Source: Pomphorhynchus laevis (lineage: Eukaryota > Acanthocephala > Palaeacanthocephala > Echinorhynchida > Pomphorhynchidae). From it: a stretch of 64,000 nucleotides of DNA. Positions 22,410-33,965 of this stretch are shown here, in pieces (positions within the stretch are counted from its first letter, which is position 1; each line of letters opens with the position of its first letter). The stretch covers positions 186,001-250,000 of the forward strand of contig WNNJ02003812.1 of assembly GCA_012934845.2 (NCBI GenBank), in the 5' to 3' direction. Position numbers and translations under genes: made by a program. The notes below the pieces were generated by a model that was given only the letters and a program-made list of their open reading frames with translations, was not told where the DNA came from and did no database searches.

Positions 22410-22605
22410 AAAGGCATGGTAATTTGATGTCGTCATATAGCAGCGAAATTCGTCTAAATTGAAACGTAAGCTTCGCAAATTACAATAACCAACCTTAAAC
22501 GACCGGTTACACACATTTACCAAATCGTATGATTGACGTACTTTTTTAAAATCAATTAGCATTCCTATTGATTCTGATTCACGGAAAGGCAAACAGCAAA
22601 TATAA
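22410..22605 (-). repeat. Second copy of the family C ORF1/ORF2 junction
   Basis: This segment is about 95% identical by eye to 21500-21690, including the minus-strand words VNVCNRSFKVGYCNLRSL and RQSYDLV. The two copies are in direct orientation about 900 bp apart and flank the gag fragment. They are either two insertions of the same LINE or a duplication. Confidence 0.75.
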
Positions 22606-22690
22606 GATTATATAGAGTAGTGGGACAATGACTGATCCTTGCGGCACTCCAGAATTAACAGTCACCTAGTAAGAACACACACAGCTCTGA
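22600..22690 (-). mobile_element. RT motif-B fragment of a LINE
   Basis: The minus strand reads VNSGVPQGSVIVPLLY, the palm motif of a LINE RT, directly abutting the endonuclease fragment above. It suggests an internally deleted LINE copy. The rest of 22690-22800 shows no motif. Confidence 0.55.
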
Positions 22691-22820
22691 AAGATCTATT
22701 AGATAAAATTTCCCTGACCAACTCAAATATGAATGGAGTCCATAGTGATAGGGTTAAAAAATGTAAAACAGTGTAAAAGTGTAGGAGCATCAAAGCTCCC
22801 TCAATAATGCTCAAAACGGA

Positions 22821-23719
22821 ATGGAAAAAAATCTCAACATGGACAATATACAGGTTTGTTCTTCGAATACAGCGTTCAAGGTTAGTGATTTATTATCAAA
22901 CACCAACGAAGGGATAGGGGAGCTTCCCCCTATTCCCAAGGCAAAAAATCTAATGATTATAAAATTAATAAAACCCATTGAACGACAAAATTTGTTTAAC
23001 GTGTTTTTGCGTGAATTTACAATTTCTTACAAAAACCGTGTGTGATTCAACTCTATACGGTATTACGCATCCGAAATTAAAATCTCCTTCGCAACTCCTG
23101 GTTTAGCAGTGGAGTATGAAATGTTTTTCCAGAAAAATCTTTCGAATTTGGCTTTGAAAAGTCTTCCTATCATGGCCTCACTCAAAGTTTCAAATATTCC
23201 ATCCTTGTTAGGAACAGATGATATTCTAGAGTTGGAATTGTTGTTTAAAGTTTACAATCTTCGTACAGTGATCTGGAGAAACGGTACTCCTCTCCCCTTC
23301 GCGTTCGTCTCAGCATCTATCGACACCGCTTCAATTCTGGCCAACTCAGCTTTCAATCCATTCATGGGGCATAATTTATCGTTCGAGATCATGAGTATGC
23401 CACAAGAATGTCAGATAACGACATCATACGTTTGCTGCATTCACAAAGACAGTCTACACTAAAGGATATGGAGAAACTGATCACCCACCAACTGTCAGTC
23501 ATGTTCTACCCTCCGGCAGCTTCTGTTCCGGCTCTTCCGGAATCCAAGAAACGAGCGGCTTCGGTCCATGCCGTTCCCCACATAAAGATCGGCAAAATGC
23601 TGAAGGGCTGTAATATAAGCGCCTCAAAGGGAAATGATGATAATGCCCGGGGGCAAGTACCCACTCTGGGCGGCGCTAGTGGTGGAGGGGGCAATCCTTC
23701 CACCCCTAGCTCTGTCTAG
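22821..23719 (+). pseudogene. Family B ORF1, plus copy
   Basis: Frames 22821-23045, 23109-23462 and 23408-23719 follow one another: GELPPIPKAKNLMIIKLIKP, then LKVSNIPSLLGTDDIL, WRNGTPLPFAFVSASIDT and SFEIM. The last, proline/glycine-rich frame includes ARGQVPTLGGASGGGGNPS. Compared with the minus copy, the zinc-knuckle part (HCNNCHQ there) is missing between SFEIM and the next frame, consistent with an internal deletion near 23395. Confidence 0.6.
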
Positions 23720-23753
23720 GATGTGGCAATCCCCTTCCAGCTAAACTAACACA

Positions 23754-24470
23754 ATGCAAAGTAATCAAGAGCCGTTTTCACTGAATATCCTTCAGTTGAA
23801 TTCGAGAGGTGCTTCTGCCCTTAGCCTTTTATCTGGTAGAGATGCAGATGTTATAGTCCTTCAGGAGACGCGTCTATCCGTATCCCTCAGGACATTACTC
23901 GATTTATCCCTCAGCATATATACACCCACTTCACTCCGTATATAACCACTCCTCACTCATCTTCATCTAAAGGTCTTTTAACCTTAGTTAAATGCTCCCT
24001 AAGATCTTCTCCCCTTCTTAACTATTCTTGTCCAGCCCTATCTTGTTTAGCTATATCAATTCGTAAGAACGGTAAATGCATCAGTACAGCCAATATTTAT
24101 ATACGGCCAGGAGAAATTCACAAGAACCGTGACCTTCTGGATAGTATATTAGGTATTGGCTATGACATGTTACTTGGTGACTTCAACGACAGAACTGGTC
24201 GTTGGATTAATGCAGCAAACCGCAGAGCCAGGAACGACTATCTTATTCACAAACCACCATCACCCACCTTTCATTGCTCAACAACTAATTCACTCCTCGA
24301 CATATTACTGCTTTCATAAGATGTGGTTGTTGAAACCCATCTGTACTGAGCAGTCGCGCCAAAAACAGACCACCTCTCATGACCTAATTCATTGGAGGTT
24401 AGAGGAAGATACGTTGCTGAGGAGAAGGTTCCACTTTGATCCCGTCAGGGTGACCTTCTCTTAGGCAGCT
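23754..24470 (+). pseudogene. Family B endonuclease, plus copy
   Basis: The frame opens LNILQLNSRGASALSLLSGR then DADVIVLQETRLS. After frame changes it gives YDMLLGDFNDRTGRWI near 24165 and RWRLEEDTLLRRRFHFDPVR near 24395. The QET and GDFN motifs are those of APE-type LINE endonucleases. Several stops break the frame. Confidence 0.7.
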
Positions 24471-24519
24471 ATCCAACTCTTTCCCCGAATTGGGAATGAG
24501 AATTTGTTAGACTGTCGAG

Positions 24520-24772
24520 GAGGGGAATTAACATGTCGAATTCGCTGCCCGATGAAGTCGTTGCTGCTCCATGCTTGAACATGTTTAAATCACGATACTG
24601 CGAATGCATACGTGAACAATGCCGCCATTCAGCACCTCTGCTGAACTATCCTATTTAGCTGCGATCCGTTGATTAACTATTTGTTTTTTATTTTTGTTTT
24701 TCTTTTTTGAACTCTGCCTGAATAGCCTTTTGGCTTTGGCATGTATTTGAATAAATAAAATAAATAAACTCA
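24520..24772 (+). mobile_element. 3' end of a CR1/Jockey-type LINE
   Basis: The plus strand reads NSLPDEVVAAPCLNMFKSRY, the usual C-terminal segment of such RT ORFs (W-N-x-L-P-x-x-V...F-K). A T-rich stretch follows, and then an AAATAAATAAAATAAATAAA tail at 24749-24772 typical of a LINE 3' terminus. It is joined to the family B endonuclease on its 5' side. Confidence 0.65.
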
Positions 24773-24779
24773 TTTATGG

Positions 24780-26000
24780 AAATGATAAAATGATTGATTG
24801 TCTGTTAGATGCCGGTGGTTCAGATAACTTCATAGATTTAAAAGTCGATTATCAACTCAAACTACCAACAACTTCTTGTCACAAGACGGTTTTCATTACA
24901 TCTTCATGTTCTTGCGCCCTAATTACAAAGCAGCGCACAGCGATAGTCAAGTACAAAAGCCACGTCTATCCATGTTGTCGTTTCTCGATATAGTTGTGCG
25001 TATGTGCTGATGCTATATATGTAGAGAATTCATTAAAAATATGCCTTTGTAACTTTTCCTTTCCGCGGAATACTATCGGAACTGACATTTGTGAGTGTGA
25101 CATCTACTTCCTTTATTAGAATCCAACCCTTGACGCTTTTTCGGAACCTATTAAATAACATTAAATCGAGAGGACAAAAGCAATTAAACGCAGAATTTAT
25201 TTAGAATGAAATTGATAACCTACTCAAAAACGACATCATCCGTTAAAGCAGATCGCCATGACGCTACCGAGTCTGTTGTTCACAACCGCAACGGAAAACG
25301 TAGAATCGCTATCGATTATTGTCAAGCCATAAATTTTTTACACCTCTAAACGCTTACCCTTTGCCAAACATTAATAATCTTATATCAAAAATAGCTACTC
25401 TCGATCTCAGTAATGCATATTATCACATTTCATTAATAAAAAATGATAAACCATACTCATCATTCGAAGCTATGGGTCATCTGTACGAATTTCAGCGAAT
25501 TCTTTTCGCTTCAACTAATGCCGTTTTAGTTTTTCAATGCATCATCAATAAACTTGTTAATGATTTCCAACTGAAATGGGTAGTTGTATACTTAGATGAT
25601 ATAATCGTATGTGAACAGAACAACAAAGAACATGATGAGCGGTTTAGACGGCATCAAACTAGATACCAAACGATCCAAACCGCTTTTATCTTATCAAACC
25701 CGAAACGATCAGACATTCCTTAAAATACTTATGAATGCTCACGTATTACTCAAAATGGATATCGGGATTTTCTCTAAAGATACGGCCTTTAGTCGGTCAA
25801 ATCAGTTTCCCTTGAATAAAGTGGTTATCGAACAAATTGAGAATATCAAAACCGAAAAATCACAGTCCCTTTTGTGCGCATTCGACACAACACTTCATTT
25901 ATCCGTAAAAATCGTCGCTTCACATTCATCAATGGGTACTGTCATCTATCAAGTAAACCGCCCACTGCATTCTTTTCTAGATAAGTTACAAAATCCGCAC
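24780..26000 (+). pseudogene. Gypsy-type LTR retrotransposon pol (protease and RT), decayed
   Basis: At 24790 the frame reads MIDCLLDAGGSDNFIDLKV, a retropepsin-like active-site region in which the usual DTGS is altered to DAGG. Downstream, RIAIDYCQAIN (25305), then frame 25319-25723: FTPLNAYPLPNINNLISKI, LSNAYYHISLIKNDKPYSSF, EAMGHLYEFQRILFA and VVVYLDDIIV, the Gypsy RT catalytic motif, with EHD after it. Frame 25611-26003 covers the RT thumb/RNase H start. LTRs were not identified. The altered protease and multiple frame breaks make it inactive. 26000 is the junction with LINE copy A4. Confidence 0.75.
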
Positions 26001-26009
26001 TAAGACAAT

Positions 26010-28275
26010 CTAGAGTAGAAAACCTTGACCTTCTCGTCACTCTTGATCTCACTTCCAACCACTCCCTACTTCACACAACTACCATCCTACCTCGTCCTAA
26101 GAGAAATCTTGATCTACCCCTTATCAGCTCCGCCTTACTTAAATCGACTCTATCTTCTCTACCAATAACATAACCCTCTCCTCACGATCTTGCCTTTCTT
26201 TTCGACTCTGAACTCACATCTACTCTCGATCTTCTACCCTACAAGCCTCACCCTCACCGTCGCTTGCACCGTGCACCATGGTTTGACATCCAATGCCTAC
26301 AATTAAAGCGTCGTCTCCGTCATGCTTTTCGAGTATATCACCGCTCTCTCAGAATTAATATCCGCTCGCTCACGCCATCTCTCTGAGATTCCTATCTTGC
26401 TCTGCCGAGCTTATCTCCACCTACTACGCACCAAATTGAACTCCTGGCAGCATAAAATCAACATTTCATTAAACTCTAAGTCTCTCTGGCATACTTTTAA
26501 CTCAATCTTTTCTCGCTCCTCTTCGTAGTGCGACATCAATCCCATGATTATTCGTCATTTCTTCACACCAAAGTATCCACGTTGCTCTCTCACAACTCCG
26601 TATCCATTCCATATCGCTGCCACTCGACTCGCCTCATCCTCCCAGAACACTTTCATCTTATCCCTGTATCACCTGATGTAATCTCATCTGTCTTCATGTC
26701 TTTGCACAACAAAACCTCACCTGCCGATCTCCTACCTAACCCCATACTTAAATCCATATGCTCATTAATATCCCATTTCTTCACCACCTTGTTTAACTCG
26801 TCCATTCGCAGTCGTATCTTCCCTTCACACTGGAAATCCGCAATCATTCGTCCCATCCTTAAGAAACAATCGCTCGATCCATCCCTTCCTTCTAGCTATC
26901 GCCCCATTTTACTACTCCATACTCTTTCTAAGCTCTTGGAACGCCTCATCTTAATACAAATCAACGCTTATCTCTCCTCATACAATCTGTACCCTCCTTT
27001 CCAATCCGCTTTTCGCCCTAATCACTCCACAGAATCGCCTGCATGAAAGTTTACAACGACTTACTCATTTCTCGAGACAAGGCTCTATATAGTGTTCTCA
27101 TCTCCCTCGACCTCTCTTCCGCCTTCGACATTGTCGACCACTCCGTCCTCCTTTCTCGCCTTCGTTACGCTTAAGGCTTTTCTTCCTTCTTCGTAGCATG
27201 GTTTGCCTCATATCTATCCGACCGTTCCTTTCGAGTCTGCTCTAATTCATCATCCTTCCCTCCCATCTCTATTTTTGCGGGGTCCCACAAGGTTCAGTCC
27301 TATATCCTCTGGTTTTCGCTCTTCTGCTTGGCGATCTCTCTCCGTTTATCAAACCTTTCAACTTTAACGTCATGTAATACACCGATGACATCATCATATA
27401 TGCTCATGCACCCGCACAATGCATAAATGATATCGGCATTACTGTCTCCAACTGTATTTCTTCTATCTACGAACGTCTCTCTAATCTCATTCTAAACCCC
27501 GACAAGTCTAAAATAATGTGGATCCTTCCCCGTAACCCAAACATATCTACTCCCACTGTGTCTTTTGCCTCATCGATCATCCCCATAGTACACAATCTCA
27601 CATTCTTAGGCCTCCATTAGATGATCACCTTTCCCTTAAACCCTTCGTCCGTGACAAGGTCCGCTCGTCTAATCTAATTCTCCGTGACATCCGCCGTATC
27701 CGCTCCCTTATCGACTTCCGTTCTTGTATGTCTCTTCTTTCATCGCTTCTTTTCTCTAAAATCGATTACTGCCTTAGCCTTTTCGCCAATTCTTCAAAAT
27801 CCATCATCATACCCCTTTAACGCATAATCAACTCTGCCGTTCGAGTGCTCTTTCGTCTCCGTCGCTTCGACCACATATCCACATATCTTGCCCAACTCTC
27901 CTGACCCACCATCCACATCCGCATCAAACTCCGCGTTCTTCTCGTAACTTTTCGTCTCATCGCTGTCGGCTCCCCATCGTTCATCAACCCTCCTTTCTTA
28001 GACGACCCTCGTTTCACCTCGCTATCGCTGCGTTCCCGTCATACTCTCTTACTCCACGTTCCCAATTACTACAACAACTACGGTTTCCGATCATTCCTAG
28101 TCGCCGCCTCACTCGCCTGGAATCAACTCCCTCTCGACGTCTGTCGCGCTCACTCCTTTATCACATTCAAACACCTCCTCCGTTAAGACCTTCTCGATAC
28201 ATGATTTACATTTTCGTTTGTTGTGGTTATGTAAGCGTGCGCTGGTACGAATTTGCCGCGTTAAAATAAATCTTT
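26010..28275 (+). mobile_element. Family A LINE, copy A4 (plus strand)
   Basis: The copy starts inside the endonuclease (LVTLDLTSNHS) and continues through HDLAFLFDSEL and HRASWFDIQCL-type linker. The RT follows: HFHLIPVSPDVISSVFMSL, RPILLLHTLSKLLERLIL, PFQSAFRPNHSTE, LDLSSAFDIVDHSVLL, and a palm motif where YADD has become YTDD after a stop. The thumb region (27580-28150) and family 3' tail (28215-28275, GTAAGCGTGCGCTGG then AATAAATC) complete it. At least eight stops or frameshifts are present. Confidence 0.85.
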
Positions 28276-28544
28276 TTTTACTGATCCAATACTTACGTTT
28301 CACGTTTTGATTTTTTTAAGTGGATTCACGATCAATCGACTATAGCTGATTTAATTTGAAATAAAAAATGATTTCAATTAAATTTACAAAATATTAAATG
28401 AATAGTATTTTAATAAATCTATTAGTCAATACAGCAGACGAGTCGAATTATCATCAGCATACATTAAAAGTTTTGAAACGTAGATGTTGGATAATTAGCT
28501 GATAAGGGATCCACTATTACTAAATTGCAGCGTGCTGACGCTAC

Positions 28545-29910
28545 GTGGCAAATGCGTGCCGGCGCACGCTTACATGACGAAAAATGAAAACAAATCTAAA
28601 TCATGTATCTAAAAGGTAGGTACAGAGGCGGTATTTGAATGTAATAAATGAGGGAGCGCGCCGGACGTCGAGAGGGAGCTGATTTCAGGCGAGTGGGGCG
28701 GTGACGAGGAAGAATCGGACACCGTAGTTGTTAGCTAAGAAAGGGATGTTGATGAACGATGAGGAGCCGACAGCGATGAGACGAAAAGTTACGAGAAGAA
28801 GACGATTTATGATGTAGATCGTGTGGCAGGCAAGTTGAGCAAGATATGTGAATGTGCGCTCAAAGCGACGGAGTCGTTGGAGCACTCGAACTCTGGAGTT
28901 GATGATGCGTTGTAGGGGTATGATGATGGATTTTGAAGAATTGGCGAAAAGGCTAAGGCAGTAATCGATTTTAGAGAAAAGAAGCGATGAAAGAAGAGAC
29001 ATACAAGAACGGAAGTCGATAAGGGAGCGGATACGGCGGATGTCACGGAGAATTAGATTAGACGAGCGTACCTTGTCACGGACGGAGGGTTTAAGGGAAA
29101 GGTGATCATTGAAATGGAAGCCTAAGAATGTGAGATTGTGTACTATGGGGATGATCGATGAGGCAAAAGACACAGTGGGAGTAGATATGTTTGGGTTACG
29201 GGGAAGGATCCACATTATTTTAGACTTGTCGGGGTTTAGAATGAGATTAGAGAGACGTTCGTAGATAGAAGAAATACAGTTGGAGACAGTAATGCCGATA
29301 TCATTTATGCATTGTGCGGGTGCATGAGCATATATGATGATGTCATCGGTGTATTACATGACGTTAAAGTTGAAAGGTTTGATAAACGGAGAGAGATCGC
29401 CAAGCAGAAGAGCGAAAACCAGAGGATATAGGACTGAACCTTGTGGGACCCCGCAAAAATAGAGATGGGAGGGAAGGATGATGAATTAGAGCAGACTCGA
29501 AAGGAACGGTCGGATAGATATGAGGCAAACCATGCTACGAAAAAGGAAGAAAAGCCTTAAGCGTAACGAAGGCGAGAAAGGAGGACGGAGTGGTCGACAA
29601 TGTCGAAGGCGGAAGAGAGGTCGAGGGAGATGAGAACACTATATAGAGCCTTGTCTCGAGAAATGAGTAAGTCGTTGTAAACTTTCATGCAGGCGATTCT
29701 GTGGAGTGATTAGGGCGAAAAGCGGATTGGAAAGGAGGGTACAGATTGTATGAGGAGAGATAAGCGTTGATTTGTATTAAGATGAGGCGTTCTAATAGCT
29801 TAGAAAGAGTAGGGAGTAGTGAAATGGGGCGATAGCTAGAAGGAAAGGATGGATCGAGCGATTGTCTCTTAAGGTGGGACGAATGATTGCGGATTTCCAG
29901 TGTGAAGCGA
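28545..29910 (-). mobile_element. Family A LINE, copy A5 (minus strand)
   Basis: The 3' tail is at 28548-28585 (GTGGCAAATGCGTGCCGGCG, CACGCTTACATGACG). On the minus strand the thumb region (frame 29215-28685, with FLGFHFNDHLSLKPS and DIRRIRSLIDFRSCMSLLSS) and RT palm follow, ending in the RT fingers at about 29900. It lies in opposite orientation to A4 with ~270 bp between, making a large imperfect inverted repeat. Confidence 0.8.
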
Positions 29911-30590
29911 AGTAGCTGATGAGGTCCACCAATACTGAAATGTAGCGTACTGCAATTGGCAGTATCAACGTTAAAAGGACCAAAACTTGAAACGTAGGTA
30001 GTGGATCAGTAGCTGATGAGGTCAACTAATACCGAAATATTGCGTATTGATGTTTGCTCATTAATAGGGTTGAATCAACGTGCAGAATAAAAAATAGTAA
30101 TCATCATGTTAATTCAAAATAAGATATATGTTCATGTATAGAAATGTCGGTTTATCATTGAAAGTTATCAGACATCAACTTGTATTGCTGATGATCATTT
30201 TACATTTTTGCATACATCAACTTTAATTGATGTATAACCCCACCTTATAAAAATTAACACCTTGTCAGATAATGCGACTTACACGAAAACCTGTCGGTGT
30301 TTCGAACAATTGAAGCGAATGTTGTCCTGAATGTTCTTGTTTATTACATAATCTAACGGTAATCCATTAGTATCATTGACAATTCCAAGACATTCCAATT
30401 TCATTGGTAATATAAATATATTAATATATCGTTTTTATTCTCAACAATGTTGTTTTTGTTAAATGAGAACTGTCCTATGAAAATGCAATTTTTATACCGC
30501 GTCAGACTATATCATTAAATCGTACCTTTAGATATATTTTTACTTTTTATGTATGAGCACTCTCTCTGTGTATTTCAGCAAAATATCTTC
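29911..30590. other. Noncoding spacer with short duplicated words
   Basis: The word GTAGCTGATGAGGTC occurs at about 29930 and 30011 in near-identical contexts (GATGAGGTC then A-TACTGAAAT or ATACCGAAAT). A related AGCAGACGAGT-GAATGATCGTCAGC word occurs at 28430 and 55435, hinting at a small dispersed repeat. There is no coding potential. Confidence 0.4.
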
Positions 30591-31190
30591 GGCTTTTCTG
30601 GTGTATTCGCCGCTTGTTATCGATACTTACCCCTAGATTTTTTAGGACAGTATTCTCCGCATTTTTGCTACCGATCATTGAATACGACCTTCCAGCTGCC
30701 GCACCAATTTTTTTGAGATACCTTGACCATCAAAAGCGTGCTACGGGTATCTTCCAAGCATGTATTAGGTTTCCAAGGTTTGTCTTATGAGCGCCGTCTT
30801 GAGATATTAGGAATGAACAGCCTTGAATAACGTTGATCATTCATTGACCTCGTTTATTTACATCGCTTAGTTATGCTTGGTTATGGGAGTGATTCTTTAA
30901 AACAACTAACTTCAATAAACACTCACAATCGCACAAGAGGACAAAACTAAATTGAGAAAACAGCAAGTATGCAAATCGGAGGTTATTAAGTCATTTCCGC
31001 ATTGCGCGATCAATGCTTGGAATGAATTGGACAGCTCAATAACTACTACGCAGTTGACTAAAGAATTTTGTCAGAAATTAAAACAGCATTTATCTTGTGG
31101 ATGATTTTTATTTTATTTTTGTTTTTATTTATATATAACTCCTAATGTTTAACATTAAGAACTGTACTGAGCTCCTCTGTTGTGTTCTAA
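30590..31190 (+). mobile_element. 3' end of a CR1/Jockey-type LINE (family C-like)
   Basis: Plus-strand frames give LPIIEYDLPAAAPIFLRYLD, HQKRAT, SYERRLEILGMNSLE, LVMLGYGSDSLKQLTSI, SFPHCAINAWNELDSS and FCQKLKQHLS. These are the ordered conserved blocks C-terminal to the RT in CR1/Jockey elements. The RT core is absent (5' truncation). Frameshifts are present. Confidence 0.7.
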
Positions 31191-32184
31191 ATTAATATCA
31201 TTGAATCGTACCTTTAGATATATTTTTACTTTTGATGTATGATCAACATAATTTTGAAAAAGTTTATATTATAAGAGACAGTAATTATTTAGGTATTGTA
31301 ATCAACACAAGGGTAACCAACTCTTCGTTTTATAAAATATAATTTTTTATCTTAAAAGTGAGTTTAGGGGAGGTATGTTGCCGAACATGCTCACTTATCT
31401 AGTAAATAGATAATTAAGAAAATCAATCCAATTTGAAACAGGAAATACCCCTACATTTTAAACATGAGAAAAATATAAACTCAACGTTGTTGTATGGTAC
31501 TGCAAATATTCAAGGTAACACACTTTGAATGTTTTCTTCGATGAGTCGACTCCTTCCAGTGGTATTCACTCATTGCGTTTAGTGACAAGTGTAACACATG
31601 AGTCAAAATGCAATGTGCTATGTGAGTGGAGATGATTGTGTCAGGGTGCCAGAATTCTTGAAATTTATGACCTTGCAAAATTCCAAGTATGCATTAAACT
31701 ATTGCTAGAAAGTTTTGTCTTCTACAACAGCTTCAAAATCCACTACATGGAATTTCACTCCAGATATTAAGAGTGATCGACTAAAATAAACGCTTCAATT
31801 GACCGTTCGATCACTATTGCCTTGTCGGTCCCCATGTTCTACATAATTTTCGTGGCATTTTCAGCTATAATTTTTACAGGCTGTAAGAATACTTTTATTT
31901 TCCAATCAAACTATTTTGGCTTTGTTTTAGTTTTAGATGGCTTACAAATAATAGTTTGTTTATATCAGAAGCATAATGTAATGAGTATTACAAGCGATAT
32001 TATACAATTTTTAATATAGATGACGTATAGAAGACGCAAATAGCTGACTTTTAGGGAATATTTGACTTTAAGGCCGAGGTGTCTGTACATTCGTTGGCTA
32101 GGACTACATACCTCCTTCCCACTGGATGCCCTCCGCTATGTAGTGCCGGTATGATCAATGCATCCGTGTTCTTCCAGTCAGGTA
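31191..32184. other. Spacer, no gene supported
   Basis: A 30-base word, TAAATCGTACCTTTAGATAT (near 30515), recurs near 31204 with ATATTTTTACTTTT after it, indicating a small duplication around the LINE fragment. ORFs at 31481-31678 (minus) and 31822-32019 (plus, hydrophobic) carry no motif I recognise. Nothing else is evident. Confidence 0.4.
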
Positions 32185-33505
32185 ATAATAAAGATTTATT
32201 TAACGCGGAAAATTCGTACCAGCGCACGCTTACATAACCACAACAACAAAAATGTAAATCATGTATCGAGAAGGTCTTAACGGAGGAGGTGTTTGAATGT
32301 GATAAAGGAGTGAGCGCGGCGGACGTCGAGAGGGAGTTGATTCCAGGCGAGTGTGGCGGCGACTAGGAATGATCGGAGACCGTAGTTGTTGGAGTAATTG
32401 GGAACGTTGAGTAAGAGAGTATGACGGGAACGCAGCGATAGCGAGGTGAAACGAGTGTCGTCTAAGAAAGGAAGGTTGATGAACGATGGGGAGCCGACAG
32501 CGATGAGACGAAAAGTAACGAGAAGAACGCGGAGTTTGATGCGGATGTGAATGGTGGGTCAGGAGAGTTGGGTAAGATATGTGGATATGTGGTCGAAGCG
32601 ACGGAGACGAAAGAGCACTCGAACGGCAGAGTTGATTATGCGTTAAAGGGGTATGATGATGGATTTTGAAGAATTGGCGAAAAGGCTAAGGCAGTAATCG
32701 ATTTTAGAGAAAAGAAGCGATGAAAGAAGAGACATACAAGAACGGAAGTCGATAAGGGAGCGGATACGGCGGATGTCACGGAGAATTAGATTAGACGAGC
32801 GGACCTTGTCACGGACGAAGGGTTTAAGGGAAAGGTGATCATCGAATGGAAGCCTAAGAATGTGAGATTGTGTACTATGGGGATGATCGATGAGGCAAAA
32901 GATACAGTGGTAGTAGATATGTTTGGTTTACGGCAAGGATCCACATTATTTTGGACTTGTCGGGATTTAGAACGAGATGGAGATTGGAGAGACGTTCGTA
33001 AATAGAAGAAATTCAGTTGAATGCAGAATTGCCGATATCGTGTATGCAATGTGCGGGTGCATGAACATAGATAAGGATGTCATCGGCGTATTACATGACG
33101 TTAAAGTTGAAAGGTTTGATAAACGGAGAGAGATCGCCAAGCAGAAGAGCGAAAACCAGAGGATATAGGACTAAACCTGGTGGGACCCCGCAAAAAATAG
33201 AGATGGGAAGGGAGGATGATGAATTAGAGCAGACTCGAAAGGAACGGTCGGATAGATATGAGGCAAACCATGCTACGGAAAAGGAAGAAAAGCCTTAAGC
33301 ATAACGAAGGCGAGAAAGGAGGACGGAGTGGTCGACAATGTCGAAGGCGGAAGAGATGTCGAGGAAGATGAGAACACTATATATGGTCTTGTCGCGAGAA
33401 ATTAGTAAGTCGTTGTAATCTTTCATGCAGGTGATTCTGTGGAGTGATTAGAACGAAAAGCGGATTGAAAAGGAGGGTACAGATTGTATGAGGAGAAATA
33501 ATTAA
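32185..33505 (-). mobile_element. Family A LINE, copy A6, 3' half
   Basis: The 3' tail at 32190-32250 is followed on the minus strand by the thumb and palm regions, nearly identical to A5 over hundreds of bases (for example 32660-33480 against 28910-29760). The copy stops in the RT finger region at about 33505, where a Penelope-like 3' segment is inserted. The RT continues on the other side at 33966. Confidence 0.8.
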
Positions 33506-33965
33506 ATCAGTTAACTGAGTCTACGTATTTAATATAATTATTAAAAAATACATAATAATGCTAAATCAAAATTTAATAATTAAATATTAAAATTAATAAT
33601 TGTTTTTAGATTTTCTATAATTTATATCAAGTTAAAATAAAAAATTGAAATTTAAAAAGTCATTTTTATGAATTGACTAATAAATAACGGACGTCGTATC
33701 AGAATAAGGATTAGAGGTCATCAGGAAGAACTGCAATGCTATCAGGTTTCGGCCCCTAACTCCTCTACCCAACATAGCAGGGGGCCAAACACATACTAAT
33801 GATGTATTTCCTTTGATAAAACTATCTAATATTTTATTTTAATACAAAGTATATTATTTATTATCCATCCATAAAAATTTGCCACTTGAGAGTTTAAATT
33901 TATTCTTTATATTATTGTGTTGATTTATATATTTTACTATTTTCTGGTTGATGTTATTTTTATGT
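33502..33965 (-). mobile_element. Penelope-like element 3' end inserted in LINE A6
   Basis: On the minus strand, the RT C-terminus (KNNINQKIVKYINQHNN, then FKLSSGKFLWMDNK and a stop at about 33856) is followed by the 3' module (GGTAGAGGAG, GGCCGAAACC, CTGATGACCTC, ACGTCCGTTATTTATTAGTC). The end motif AATACGTAGACTCAGTTAAC lies at about 33510. It is the best-preserved 3' module in the window and proves the link between the module and the RT C-terminus. The element is severely 5'-truncated. About 300 bp of the host LINE is missing at the insertion point, judged against copy A4. Confidence 0.75.

Larger units (their letters stand above)
22800..24515 (+). mobile_element. Non-LTR retrotransposon family B, plus copy (5' part)
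   Basis: This holds ORF1 (22821-23719) and the endonuclease (23754-24470) of the same family as the minus copy at 9.9-13.4 kb, with matching segment order. The RT half is absent; at about 24515 the sequence switches to the 3' end of a different LINE. Confidence 0.7.

Noticed and set aside
24780-26000. An intact LTR retrotransposon or retrovirus-like provirus
   Set aside because: Only protease and RT fragments of Gypsy type remain. The protease motif is altered, frames are broken, no LTR pair or envelope gene is visible, and both sides run into LINE sequence.
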